Part shown: positions 35,939 to 44,009 of the stretch, piece by piece
Position numbering within the stretch: the stretch's first letter is position 1
How the letters are laid out: each line of letters starts with the position of its first letter
Origin: Phycisphaeraceae bacterium
Lineage (GTDB): Bacteria > Planctomycetota > Phycisphaerae > Phycisphaerales > UBA1924
Assembly: GCA_019636655.1 (NCBI GenBank)
Contig: JAHBXB010000004.1
Location: 124,001-188,000, forward strand
Direction: 5' to 3'
Length of the DNA: 64,000 bases
The notes under the pieces: model-generated
What the model was told of the DNA's origin: nothing
Seen by the model: the letters and a program-made list of their open reading frames with translations, nothing else
Databases searched by the model: none
Position numbers and translations under genes: made by a program

Positions 35939-36449
35939 GCAGCCCACAAGCGTTTTCAAGATCGTCATCAACGGCTCCATCCGCGACGTCTGGCGGGAGA
36001 TCACCCGCACCGACGCCCCGATCGCGTGCTTCTTCAACAACCGCATGCACCTGGGCCCCGGCGGGCTGGCGCCAGGCACGAAGCTCGCCATGAGAACGCC
36101 CGACTCCAAATACACGGGCGTGGTGGGGGAGATCCTCGAGTTCGACCCGCCGCGGCGCTTCAGCCACACCTTCCGCTTCACCAATCTCAACGACCCGCCG
36201 TGCGCCGTTGTCTACGACCTGCGGGAGGTCCCCGAGGGAACCGAGTTCACGCTCACCATCAGGGATATCCCGGTCGGCACCAAGACGGCCAAGCAGATGA
36301 CCTCGGGCGGCCGCATGATCGTGAACACGCTCAAGTCGGTCATCGAGACGGGGAGGCCCGCGTTCGGGATCAGGATGCTGTATGTCCTGTTCAAGATCCT
36401 GCCGGCGCCCAAGGCCTGCCGGAGCGAGAACTGGCCGGTCGCCGGGTGA
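35931..36449 (+). CDS. SRPBCC (AHSA1-like) domain protein
   Basis: 172 residues from GTG 35931, which overlaps the ArsR stop by eight bases; AAAGGCGG serves as ribosome site. Residues ~8-140 read as a START/SRPBCC fold (FKIVINGSIRDVWREIT, RFSHTFRFTN, GTEFTLTIRDIP), a ligand-binding cavity family. ArsR-SRPBCC pairs are common and often respond to small hydrophobic molecules; the ligand is unknown here. Confidence 0.87.
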   Translation: MPEQPTSVFKIVINGSIRDVWREITRTDAPIACFFNNRMHLGPGGLAPGTKLAMRTPDSKYTGVVGEILEFDPPRRFSHTFRFTNLNDPPCAVVYDLREVPEGTEFTLTIRDIPVGTKTAKQMTSGGRMIVNTLKSVIETGRPAFGIRMLYVLFKILPAPKACRSENWPVAG

Positions 36450-36520
36450 TCCGACCGAAGTTCGTCTCGCAGGAAGGGCGAGGAACGCGCATCGCGGCGA
36501 CGCCGCGGAAAGGAACGACC

Positions 36521-36922
36521 ATGCTCCGTGCAACTCTCGGTGTCGTCATCGGATACGCGGCCTGGACGGTGCTCTGGCTCGTCGGCAACCACTTCCTCTT
36601 TGCAGAGGCGGCCGCGGCCGTGAGCGGGCGACAGGAGCGGTACGAGGCGACGCTGCCGCTCGTGGCGCTCCTCGGGCAGAGCGTCGTCTGCTCGCTGGTC
36701 GGCGGGATCCTGTGCGGCGCGATCGCCCGAGGCCGGGCTGTTGCCGCCGCGCTGTGCCTTGGCGTCGCGCTCGTGGGCACCGGCATCGGTGTGCAGGCGA
36801 GCGTGTGGAGCCTCATGCCCGCGTGGTACCACGTGGCGTTCATCGTGCTGCTGCTGCCGGTGACGGTGCTCGGGGCGGCCTTCGTGCGGCGGCCCGTGTT
36901 GCCGCGAGCGGCCGCGGCTTGA
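36521..36922 (+). CDS. small four-helix membrane protein
   Basis: 133 residues with four predicted membrane helices (LGVVIGYAAWTVLWLVG, LVALLGQSVVCSLVGGIL, CLGVALVGTGIGV, VAFIVLLLPVTVLGAAF). GGAAAGGA lies before the ATG at 36521. It follows the SRPBCC gene by 71 bases on the same strand and may share its transcript. No family motif recognised. Confidence 0.75.
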   Translation: MLRATLGVVIGYAAWTVLWLVGNHFLFAEAAAAVSGRQERYEATLPLVALLGQSVVCSLVGGILCGAIARGRAVAAALCLGVALVGTGIGVQASVWSLMPAWYHVAFIVLLLPVTVLGAAFVRRPVLPRAAAA

Positions 36923-36967
36923 GCAGCGGCGACGCCCGATGCGCAGCCATGTCGCGGACCGAATGCC

Positions 36968-37777
36968 CTACACGCGAACCGCCGCCACAAACCAGGCATC
37001 CTCGACGATCTCGATACGCCGCGCGGTGCCGCCTTCGACGGTAAACGTCACCCGGACGTTCGGAGCCCCGGCAGGGTGAAACTGGTGCCCGACGACTCGG
37101 ACCAGGTTGCGCTCGGCCGAGCCGCCCGCCTTCAGGCTCATTCCAGCCCGAGTCCTGCCCACCGCCAGAGGTGGCCCGGCATCCTGCGTGTACTCACCCA
37201 GGTAGAGCTCAACGTCCGACTCCGAGAGCACGGCGGGAACCGGCTGCCCCGCGGCCGGCAGCAGCTCAAGAAATGCGATCATCGCCTCGTCTTTCCCGGC
37301 CCGGGCGTGGCTGAGCAGCGTGATGCCGTGTGGTCCCGCGGTCCCCTCCACCCCCGGGCTCGCGTCGACCATGGCCTTCACCACGTCAACCATGCCGAGC
37401 ATCGCCGCCGCGAACAGGTCCAGCCTCGCCCCGTGCGAGAGAAGCATCTCGGCAATCTCGCGGTTTCCCACGTGCGACGCCGCCCCGAGCGCCGACTCCC
37501 AGTCTCCGTACCCCCAGTCGTACGACGCCTTGGCCAGGGCGGGATGGGCGCGGAGCAACTCGGCGACCCGCGTGCTGTTCCCATGGGAGGCGCCGACGAT
37601 CTCGCGAACCAGGGCCGGGTCCTGCTGCGGGAATCCGGGCCACGCGCCCGCATTCACCTGATCCCCCTCGGTGGTGTGCACCGCCTGACCCATGGCGAGG
37701 CTGACTCCCGAGCCAATCACCGCCAGCGCGGCGGCCTGGGTCATCATGAATGTCCGGCGATCGATGCGATGGTCCAT
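36968..37777 (-). CDS. exported ankyrin-repeat protein
   Basis: 269 residues, start ATG at 37777. The N-terminus DRRTFMMTQAAALAVIG has the twin-arginine pattern of a Tat signal. Residues ~60-170 hold about three ankyrin repeats (ESALGAASHVGNREIAEMLLSHGARLD, split by a degenerate copy). The C-terminal ~80 residues form a beta-rich domain (VELYLGEYTQDAG, VRVTFTVEGGTARRIEI). Ankyrin repeats bind other proteins; the partner is unknown. An inverted repeat lies directly upstream. Confidence 0.82.
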   Translation of the reverse strand: MDHRIDRRTFMMTQAAALAVIGSGVSLAMGQAVHTTEGDQVNAGAWPGFPQQDPALVREIVGASHGNSTRVAELLRAHPALAKASYDWGYGDWESALGAASHVGNREIAEMLLSHGARLDLFAAAMLGMVDVVKAMVDASPGVEGTAGPHGITLLSHARAGKDEAMIAFLELLPAAGQPVPAVLSESDVELYLGEYTQDAGPPLAVGRTRAGMSLKAGGSAERNLVRVVGHQFHPAGAPNVRVTFTVEGGTARRIEIVEDAWFVAAVRV

Positions 37778-37780
37778 GCT

Positions 37781-37840
37781 CCCGTATTCCGGCTGGCGTG
37801 CCGAGGGTTGCCAGGAATGCTGGGCACGCCAGAATACGGG
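37781..37840. repeat. long imperfect inverted repeat in a divergent promoter region
   Basis: The left arm 37781-37802 (CCCGTATT...TGGCGTGCC) pairs with the right arm 37822-37840 (GGGCACGCCA...AATACGGG), with one four-base bulge and a 19-base loop. It is placed three bases from the ankyrin-gene ATG and 85 bases from the DinB gene. No T-run follows, so it is not a terminator. It would fold in the 5' leader of the ankyrin mRNA or act as a two-sided operator. Confidence 0.7.
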
Positions 37841-37924
37841 TGGGTGAACGCCCCCCATCCCCCCGCCCTGTTGAGTCGAGCGCAGGAGGCAGGCGGCCGT
37901 TGCGTATCCCGTCGTGAGGACCAC

Positions 37925-38473
37925 ATGACCCGAGTAACTGTCGACGCCTTCGACTCCGAGTTCCGCCGCTACCGCCGACTGGCCGAGCGGGCCGCCGAAC
38001 AGCTCTCGTGGGACCAGGTGCGGTTCGCGCTCGACCCGGAGGTGAACTCGATCGCCGTCATGATGAAGCACCTGGGCGGCAACCTCCGCTCACGCTGGAC
38101 CGACCCCTTGACGACCGATGGCGAGAAGCCCGACCGGAACCGCGACGGCGAGTTCATCGACGACTTCCGCGACCGCGAAGCGATGCTCGCCGCGTGGAAC
38201 GCGGGCTGGGAGACGCTCGAGGGCGTCTTGCAGAGCATCACCGACGCCGACCTCGGCCGAACGCTGAAGATCCGCGGCCAGCCGCACACCCTCGCTCTCG
38301 CTCTGGCCCGGTCGTTGTCCCACACCGCCTACCACGCGGGGCAGATCGTGCAGACGGCCAAGGTCTTGGCGTCGAGGGCCGGTACACCGTGGCAGACGCT
38401 GACGATCCCCCAGGGCGGCTCGGCCGAGTACAACAAGGGCATGGGCTACACCCCCACCCAGCCCGGGGCCTGA
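37925..38473 (+). CDS. DinB-superfamily (DUF1572) protein
   Basis: 182 residues, start ATG at 37925. It has the three-histidine metal site of the DinB four-helix bundle: MMKHLGGNLRSRW at ~residue 42-54, and HTAYHAGQIV at ~137-146. The family includes thiol-dependent transferases and metal-binding proteins (bacillithiol or mycothiol users). The substrate is unknown. It is divergent from the ankyrin gene and about 100 bases upstream of the TPP riboswitch. Confidence 0.88.
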   Translation: MTRVTVDAFDSEFRRYRRLAERAAEQLSWDQVRFALDPEVNSIAVMMKHLGGNLRSRWTDPLTTDGEKPDRNRDGEFIDDFRDREAMLAAWNAGWETLEGVLQSITDADLGRTLKIRGQPHTLALALARSLSHTAYHAGQIVQTAKVLASRAGTPWQTLTIPQGGSAEYNKGMGYTPTQPGA

Positions 38474-38559
38474 CGCGGCTGACTCGCATGGTTCACCGAC
38501 CCCGACCCTGCCCCCGGCCGGACTCGCGGTTTCCCCGTTCCACGCGGCGCCGCTCCCTC

Positions 38560-38565
38560 TATACT
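38560..38565 (+). promoter_or_regulatory. -10 element TATACT of the thiC operon
   Basis: TATACT ends seven bases before the expected transcription start near 38572, exactly where the TPP riboswitch begins. The -35 (TTCCAC/GTTCCA near 38537-38543) is weak. Confidence 0.6.
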
Positions 38566-38572
38566 GCGCTCA

Positions 38573-38670
38573 TTGCTCGGGGCGCGGCGCCTTCCCGCTG
38601 TGGGACACAGTCGCCGCTGAGAAGCACCCGTAGAACCTGACCCGGTTCGTACCGGCGGAGGGAAGCGATG
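38573..38670 (+). promoter_or_regulatory. TPP riboswitch (THI element)
   Basis: The conserved TPP aptamer segments are in order: CTCGGGGCGC, CGCTGAGAAGCACCCG, AGAACCTGACCCGG, and ACCGGCGGAGGGAAGCG. The 5' bases TTGCT (38573-38577) can pair with AGCGA (38665-38669) to form P1, so the 3' strand of P1 includes the start-codon A of the next gene, and GGAGGGA is also its Shine-Dalgarno. Thiamine pyrophosphate binding would close P1 and hide the ribosome site, repressing translation directly. It controls the 140-aa gene and, through it or polarity, thiC. Confidence 0.93.
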
Positions 38671-39090
38671 GCCGAATCCAACAAACGCGCTGCATTGATC
38701 GCCGAGATCCAGCGCCTGTCCGACGAGGACCCCAGGGCCGTGCCGTGCGTCGAGTCGGGGCTCTTCTTCGATGGCAACGACGACGAGGCCTCCATCGGCT
38801 GCAACCTCTCCGAGCATCCGGGCATGGATGCGTTCCGCGCCACCGTCGATCAGGTCCGCGCCCGCCCCGAGGTCGGCGGTATCCTCGCCCAGGTCTGCGA
38901 GGTGATGGACGATCCCGACTGGCCCTTCGTCGACACGCTCCTGGTCTGCTCCACGGCGAGCCAGGAGCAGATCGCCGGGTGGTTCGAGCGTCTTTCCCCG
39001 GATGATGTGTACGAGGCGGACACCAGCGGGCTGGTCGGCGTTCCGCCGCCGCCGCCGGGGTACCGCTGGTGGGCCGTCTGGTGGGATTGA
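38668..39090 (+). CDS. unknown protein, first gene after the TPP riboswitch
   Basis: 140 residues, start ATG at 38668, its ribosome site lying inside the riboswitch 3' end. The sequence is acidic and soluble (SDEDPRAVPCVESGLFFDGNDD), with a helical middle and an unusual end, PPPPPGYRWWAVWWD. No signal peptide, membrane helix or catalytic motif is recognised. Position between riboswitch and thiC points to a role in thiamine metabolism or its control; two Cys (C27, C45) are present. This is inference from context. Confidence 0.82.
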   Translation: MAESNKRAALIAEIQRLSDEDPRAVPCVESGLFFDGNDDEASIGCNLSEHPGMDAFRATVDQVRARPEVGGILAQVCEVMDDPDWPFVDTLLVCSTASQEQIAGWFERLSPDDVYEADTSGLVGVPPPPPGYRWWAVWWD

Positions 39091-39122
39091 GGCCGGCCGC
39101 GGCGGCCGCGCTCTCCCGTTCC

Positions 39123-39141
39123 GAGCGGGCTCATCCCGCTC
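39123..39141 (+). other. hairpin between the 140-aa gene and thiC
   Basis: GAGCGGG / CCCGCTC form a seven-base-pair stem with loop CTCAT. A C-rich stretch rather than a T-run follows, so it is not a normal terminator. It could stabilise or process the mRNA between the two genes. Confidence 0.45.
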
Positions 39142-39166
39142 TCCCCCTACGAATCGGATCTGAACC

Positions 39167-41080
39167 ATGACCACGCTGAACGCGACTCAATCCCCGACCC
39201 TGCCTCTCCACGGCGCCCGCAACCCCGGCCGCGCCGCCGCCGTCACCACCCCCGGCTCGTTCGCCAACGCTCCCGATGTGGGCGGGCCGCTGATGTTCTC
39301 CTCTCCCGATACCCCCGGCATGCCCGCGCCCAGCGAGAAGACCGCGTGGGACTTCCTGCCCGATGGGTGGCGGGCCTCCTTCAGCCACGCACCGGGCGCC
39401 GGAACTGATGATGCGGCGCCGCCCCCGGGCTGCCGGGTCGCCACCTTCGAGACCGCCCGCGGCCAGGGCGTCCGCGTGACCCTCCCGGCCGGCTTCACCC
39501 CGATCACCCAGCTCGAGCACGCCCGCCTGGGGATCGTGACGCCGCAGATGAAGCGGGTCGCCGAGCGCGAGCCGCACTTTGGCGAGCTCTTCCCCAGCCG
39601 CGGCGGCGAGGCGGTCCGCGACGAGGTCGCCGCGGGGCGGATGGTCATCCCCGCCAACATCAACCACCTCAAGCACCGCCTCGACCCGATGGCGATCGGG
39701 CGGGCGAGCCTCACCAAGATCAACGCCAACATGGGCGCCTCGCCCGTCTCCTCGGGGACGCACGAGGAACTCGAGAAGCTCGACTGGGCGGTGAAGTGGG
39801 GGGCCGACACGGTGATGGACCTCTCCACCGGCGGCGACATCGACGCCTGCCGCGAGGCCTTCTGCCGGCACTCGACCGTCCCCATCGGCACGGTCCCCAT
39901 CTACTCGATGATCATCGGGAAGAAGATCGAGGACCTGGACTGGCCGACGATCGAGGCCTCGCTGCACCACCAGGCCCGCCAGGGGGTCGACTACTTCACC
40001 ATCCACGCCGGCGTCCGGCGGGCGCACCTCAAGCACGTCCGTAACCGCCTGATCGGCATCGTCAGCCGCGGCGGCTCGCTGCTCGCCAAGTGGATGCTCG
40101 TCCACAACAGCGAGAACATCATGTACACCCGCTGGGACGACATCTGCGACATCCTGCGGGAGTACGACGTGACCTTCTCCATCGGCGACGGCCTGCGCCC
40201 CGGCGGCCTCGCGGATGCGACCGATGCGGCCCAGCTCGCCGAACTCGAGACCCTCGGCGAGCTCACCGAGCGCGCCTGGCGCAAGGGCGTGCAGGTCATG
40301 ATCGAGGGCCCCGGCCACGTCCCCTTCGACCAGATCGAGTACAACGCCAAGGTGCAGCGCACGCTCTGTCACGGGGCGCCCTTCTACGTGCTGGGCCCGC
40401 TGGTGACGGACATGTTCCCCGGCTACGACCACATCACCAGCTGCATCGGCGCGACCTCGATGGCCTACCACGGCGCCGCGATGCTCTGCTACGTCACGCC
40501 CAAGGAGCACCTGGGGCTCCCCAAGAAGGACGATGTGAAGCAAGGCTGCATCGCCTACAAGATCGCCGCCCACGCGGCGGACGTCGCCCTGGGCATCCCG
40601 GGGACGCGCGACCGCGACGACGAGCTGACGCGGGCCCGCGCCGCGCTCAACTGGGAGAAGCACTTCGAACTATCCTTCGACCCCGACACCGCGCGGGCCT
40701 ACCACGATGAGGACCTCGACGTCGACACCGACTTCTGCGCCATGTGCGGGCACGACTGGTGCAGCGTCCGCATCAGCAAGGAGATCCAGGAGTTCGCCAG
40801 CGGCAAGGCCGAGGGGTTCGAGCGGGGCAGGCCCGTGAAGTCCGCCGCGCTCACGCCCGAGCAGCGGGAGATCCTCGAGCGCCGCGGCGTCCTCTCGCCC
40901 GATGAGATCCACCGGCTCGCGAGCAAGACCAAGAAGGCCGTCGGCGCCGACGCCGGCAAGGCGGGCTGCCACAGCGACTACGCCGATGCGGACGCCGCGC
41001 GGCAGAAGCAGGGCGAGGTCATGGTGCAGGTGGACGTGCGTCCGGCGCTGGGGATCGCGAAGGAAGACCGGGTGGTGTGA
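39167..41080 (+). CDS. thiC: phosphomethylpyrimidine synthase
   Basis: 637 residues. ThiC is a radical-SAM enzyme that turns aminoimidazole ribotide into the HMP-phosphate half of thiamine. The C-terminal iron-sulfur motif CAMCGHDWC (Cys at about 524, 527, 532) is intact. [31 protein letters not shown] and MIEGPGHVP are family signatures. The N-terminal ~60 residues form an extra, low-conservation leader common in longer ThiC forms. It is controlled by the upstream riboswitch together with the 140-aa gene. Confidence 0.97.
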   Translation: MTTLNATQSPTLPLHGARNPGRAAAVTTPGSFANAPDVGGPLMFSSPDTPGMPAPSEKTAWDFLPDGWRASFSHAPGAGTDDAAPPPGCRVATFETARGQGVRVTLPAGFTPITQLEHARLGIVTPQMKRVAEREPHFGELFPSRGGEAVRDEVAAGRMVIPANINHLKHRLDPMAIGRASLTKINANMGASPVSSGTHEELEKLDWAVKWGADTVMDLSTGGDIDACREAFCRHSTVPIGTVPIYSMIIGKKIEDLDWPTIEASLHHQARQGVDYFTIHAGVRRAHLKHVRNRLIGIVSRGGSLLAKWMLVHNSENIMYTRWDDICDILREYDVTFSIGDGLRPGGLADATDAAQLAELETLGELTERAWRKGVQVMIEGPGHVPFDQIEYNAKVQRTLCHGAPFYVLGPLVTDMFPGYDHITSCIGATSMAYHGAAMLCYVTPKEHLGLPKKDDVKQGCIAYKIAAHAADVALGIPGTRDRDDELTRARAALNWEKHFELSFDPDTARAYHDEDLDVDTDFCAMCGHDWCSVRISKEIQEFASGKAEGFERGRPVKSAALTPEQREILERRGVLSPDEIHRLASKTKKAVGADAGKAGCHSDYADADAARQKQGEVMVQVDVRPALGIAKEDRVV

Positions 41081-41105
41081 CGCTCACTCGGCGTGAGGCG
41101 AGTTG

Positions 41106-41612
41106 ATGCCGGCAGTGCCCACGATAACCCGCCGCCGCCGATGGCCCGCACGGTCGCTGCGGGTGGGCATGTGGTTCTTCGCCATCTTCACCGTGCTCTC
41201 GATCGCCGCGTGGTGCGTCAGCGTGCGGTGGAGGGTCTATACCACGGGCCAGTTCGGGAGCTACTTCGGCGTTCATGCGGGCAGCGTTTCGATCATGTGG
41301 CCGTCGGACGCCAAGCGGCGGCAGTTGGCTCCGTCCCCGGGATGGCATCGGAATTAGTACACCCAGGCCCGCGTGCGCCGGATGGATTGGAATGGGCCTT
41401 TCTACGTCTTGTCTGGCCCGACCGCCTACCGGATGGTGCGCTGCCCGCTTTGGCTGATCGCTCTTGGCGGAGCTGCAGGCGCCGTGCTGTGCGGAGGCCT
41501 GGCCCATCGGCTTGACCCAACTCACCGCCGCGGCTGCTGCCTCCACTGCGGCTACCCAAGAACCGGCCTGCCCGCGACGGCCGTCTGCCCGGAATGCGGC
41601 CGGGACGCCTGA
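41106..41612 (+). pseudogene. zinc-ribbon membrane protein, broken by an internal stop
   Basis: The frame starts at ATG 41106 and would give a 168-residue relative of the next three genes: RRRWPARSLRVGMWFFAIF (helix 1), a ~75-residue domain, helix 2 (CPLWLIALGGAAGAVLCGG) and the C-terminal ribbon CLHCGYPRTGL...CPECGRDA. A TAG at 41355-41357 interrupts it after residue 83 in the same frame, with no frameshift; the rest of the frame to 41612 keeps family sequence. It is either a real nonsense mutation or a sequencing error. It is the first copy of the array after thiC. Confidence 0.8.
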
Positions 41613-41620
41613 GCGCGATT

Positions 41621-41668
41621 GCCCGTGTGGTACTCTCCAAGCCGATGGCGAACAGCACCGCCGAGCCA
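41621..41668 (+). repeat. 48-base direct repeat, copy A (promoter + start of array gene 2)
   Basis: Forty-eight bases identical to 42732-42779. The block spans the GGTACTCTCC promoter-like element and the first eight codons (MANSTAEP) of the gene, so array genes 2 and 4 share a duplicated start region. Confidence 0.9.
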
Positions 41669-42154
41669 GCGCCCGAGAAGCCCCGCCGCCGATGGCCCGC
41701 TCGGTCGCTGCGGGTGGGGATGTGGTTCTTCGCCATCGTCACAGTGCTCTCGGTCACCGCATGGGGCGTCAGTGTGCGGTGGACGGTTTTCTACATGGGA
41801 CACCCCTTCTTGGACCGCTTCGGCGTCGACGCCGGCTACGTGCTCTACGTTCGGGTACCCCTCGACGCGTTTGCCGTGGACCAGCTTCCGGACGCCCCGT
41901 GGACGTGGCATTGGCTTCGCCGCGAGACACCGATGGGATGGTCGTGGCCCACCTACCACCGCTCGCTCTCGGGCGGATACTCCGATGTGTCGTGCCCGCT
42001 CTGGCTGACCGCCCTTGGCGGAGTTGCGGGCGCCGTGCTGTGCCGACGTCAGGCTCTTCGGCTCGACCGCCGCGGCTGCTGTCTCCACTGCGGCTACCCA
42101 AGAACCGGCCTCCCCGCGGCGGCCGTCTGCCCGGAGTGCGGCCGAGACGCCTGA
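41645..42154 (+). CDS. array zinc-ribbon membrane protein, copy 2
   Basis: 169 residues, start ATG at 41645 with TACTCT at 41631-41636 ending eight bases upstream. N-terminal helix SLRVGMWFFAIVTVLSVTAWGVSV, a ~75-residue probably external domain, second helix SCPLWLTALGGVAGAVL, then CLHCGYPRTGL...CPECGRDA. It is an intact neighbour of the broken copy. Function unknown; the ribbon suggests zinc binding on the cytoplasmic side if both helices cross the membrane. Confidence 0.82.
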   Translation: MANSTAEPAPEKPRRRWPARSLRVGMWFFAIVTVLSVTAWGVSVRWTVFYMGHPFLDRFGVDAGYVLYVRVPLDAFAVDQLPDAPWTWHWLRRETPMGWSWPTYHRSLSGGYSDVSCPLWLTALGGVAGAVLCRRQALRLDRRGCCLHCGYPRTGLPAAAVCPECGRDA

Positions 42155-42204
42155 GCGAAATCGCCCACGTGAACCGATCGTCGCCGGGGAGGTACTGTTC
42201 CCTG

Positions 42205-42723
42205 ATGGCGAGCAGCGCTGCCGAGACAACGTCCGAGGTGCCCCGCCACCGATGGCCCACTCGGTCGCTCCAGGCGGGCATGTGGTTCTTCGCCATCCTC
42301 GCCGTCCTCTCCATCGCCGCGTGGTGCATCAGTGCGCGGTGGACGGTCGGCTACAAGGGTCGTTCGTTCAAGGGCAGCGCAGGTCTCCAGTCGGGGAACG
42401 TATATTACTGGCGGCTCACCGAGGTGGCGGCTGGGGAAGGCCAGCCTCCGGATACCCAGTGGGAGTGGCAATGGGTTCGCCGCGAGACCCCGATGAGCTG
42501 GTGGTGGGGGTACTTTTTCGCTCCCAACCCGGGTGGAGTCGCGGTGGTGTGGTTCCCGATCTGGATGATCGCCCTTGGAAACGCGGCAGGCGCCGCGGCG
42601 TGTCGAGGCCTTCTCCTCTGGCTTGACCGGTGCGACCGCCGCGGCTGCTGCCACGGCTGCGGCTACCCAAGTACCGGCCTCCCCGCGGCGGCCGTCTGCC
42701 CGGAGTGCGGCCGGGACGCCTGA
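42205..42723 (+). CDS. array zinc-ribbon membrane protein, copy 3
   Basis: 172 residues, start ATG at 42205, with TACTGT (42193-42198) ending six bases upstream. Same plan as copy 2. The middle domain differs (GLQSGNVYYWRLTEVAAGEG) but keeps the ...W.W..RRETPM stretch. The ribbon is CHGCGYPSTGL...CPECGRDA. The middle domain evolves faster than the helices and ribbon, as if it meets different partners. Confidence 0.82.
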   Translation: MASSAAETTSEVPRHRWPTRSLQAGMWFFAILAVLSIAAWCISARWTVGYKGRSFKGSAGLQSGNVYYWRLTEVAAGEGQPPDTQWEWQWVRRETPMSWWWGYFFAPNPGGVAVVWFPIWMIALGNAAGAAACRGLLLWLDRCDRRGCCHGCGYPSTGLPAAAVCPECGRDA

Positions 42724-42731
42724 ACGCGATC

Positions 42732-42779
42732 GCCCGTGTGGTACTCTCCAAGCCGATGGCGAACAGCACCGCCGAGCCA
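42732..42779 (+). repeat. 48-base direct repeat, copy B (promoter + start of array gene 4)
   Basis: Perfect copy of 41621-41668, about 1.1 kb downstream; flanking bases diverge. It brings the same promoter-like GGTACTCTCC and the same first eight codons. Confidence 0.9.
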
Positions 42780-43217
42780 ACGCGCGACAAGCCCCGCCGC
42801 CGATGGACGGCAGGGTCGCTGCGGAGGAGTTCCTGGTACTTCGCTGCCCTCGCCATGCTCTCGATCGCCGCATGGTGTGTCGTCGCGCGATGGACAGAGT
42901 TCTTCCAAGGCTTGAGCCCGGCCGGAGGCGGCGTCGGTGTCGGCCCCACGCGCATGCACCTGATCAACGCCGATGGAATCGAGGGAGTCCTTCTTCACAT
43001 CAACAGGCCCGAGTGGAGTCTCGCAGGTGTGGGCCCGCTCTGGCTGATCGCCCTTGCTGGCGCTGTGGGCGCCGTGCTGTGCCGACGTCAGGCTCTCCGG
43101 CTTGAACGCCGCGGCTGCTGCCCCCGCTGCGGCTACCCAAGAACCGGCCTGCCCACGACGGCTGCGTGTCCCGAGTGCGGCGCCCCTATGGCCGGGGCCG
43201 GCCCGGCCGTGTCGTGA
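42756..43217 (+). CDS. array zinc-ribbon membrane protein, copy 4
   Basis: 153 residues, start ATG at 42756. Same plan, with a shorter middle domain that has lost the RRETPM stretch (NADGIEGVLLHINRPEWSL). The ribbon is CPRCGYPRTGL...CPECGAPM and the C-terminus is longer. TACTCT at 42742-42747 ends eight bases before the ATG. Helix 2 is GPLWLIALAGAVGAVLC. It is the last array gene; an unrelated membrane protein follows 19 bases later. Confidence 0.82.
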   Translation: MANSTAEPTRDKPRRRWTAGSLRRSSWYFAALAMLSIAAWCVVARWTEFFQGLSPAGGGVGVGPTRMHLINADGIEGVLLHINRPEWSLAGVGPLWLIALAGAVGAVLCRRQALRLERRGCCPRCGYPRTGLPTTAACPECGAPMAGAGPAVS

Positions 43218-43236
43218 ACCTCCGGAGGCGCGGAAC

Positions 43237-43896
43237 ATGAGCATCCTCAGGCCGAAACGCGCCGCCGCGCGGATCGTGGTGCTAGTCGCCGCGTGGCTCG
43301 CATCCTTCGCCGCGGCACTCTGGCTCATCCTCTCCGCGTCCCGTCCGCGGCCGGAATGGACCGCCCTCGACGGGACGCCGGTCCCGGACGGCTTTCTCTT
43401 TCTCATGTACCCCGCGCACGAATCTGTGCCGCTGCTGGACGCCCCTGACGGCTCCCCGGTCGCGACGCTCCATCGCGCCCTCGGGAACACCGCGGCGGAG
43501 ATCGCCGCGGGGGAATGGATCAGGGTGGCCGCGAGCGACGGCGAACAGTGGGTGCGGAAGGCCGACCCGACGTACACCACCCCCTCGAACGCCGCGGATT
43601 CTCTCCGTGCGTACGAAGCGGCGCAGGGCAAGTCCTTCTGGGGGGCCTCGGTGTCGACCTGCGCAGAGCCCAGCGGCGCGGAAACCGTGACCTTCACCCG
43701 CCGACCCGACGACGACCACGTCGAGACGTTCGTCTACACCGTCGCCAATGGGGCGGCGACGCCGCTCGAGATGACCCGGTACTTCGGCCCGGCGACGGCG
43801 ATCGACGGCCTGTTCCGCGCCGGCGCCGCCGCGGCGGCAGGGACCCTTGCCGTGATCGCGATCTGTCTAGGCTGGTTCCTGACGGGACGAACCTAA
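43237..43896 (+). CDS. membrane protein of unknown function
   Basis: 219 residues, ATG at 43237 behind a GGAGG site. Hydrophobic helices lie near both ends (~10-32 and ~190-212). A ~150-residue middle region has SH3-like spacing (VPLLDAPDGSPVATLHRALGNT, GEWIRVAASDGEQWVRK), resembling bacterial SH3 domains. No zinc ribbon. Function unknown. Confidence 0.75.
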   Translation: MSILRPKRAAARIVVLVAAWLASFAAALWLILSASRPRPEWTALDGTPVPDGFLFLMYPAHESVPLLDAPDGSPVATLHRALGNTAAEIAAGEWIRVAASDGEQWVRKADPTYTTPSNAADSLRAYEAAQGKSFWGASVSTCAEPSGAETVTFTRRPDDDHVETFVYTVANGAATPLEMTRYFGPATAIDGLFRAGAAAAAGTLAVIAICLGWFLTGRT

Positions 43897-43940
43897 GAAG
43901 TGGACGCTATGCCTGATGCAAGGTACCGGCGTCGAACTGA

Positions 43941-43969
43941 TTGACAGCGGCCACCCGCCTTGCGAGACT
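43941..43969 (+). promoter_or_regulatory. possible promoter TTGACA-17-GAGACT
   Basis: A perfect -35 TTGACA at 43941-43946 is followed 17 bases later by GAGACT, a three-of-six -10. It lies 41 bases before the ATG at 44010, in a 113-base gap. Confidence 0.45.
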
Positions 43970-44009
43970 CTCGCCGCTCCGGAAACAAACCTCTCGGGCG
44001 GAGATGGCC

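Noticed and set aside
39123-39141. Terminator between the 140-aa gene and thiC
   Set aside because: Seven-base-pair hairpin but no T-run; listed only as a hairpin.
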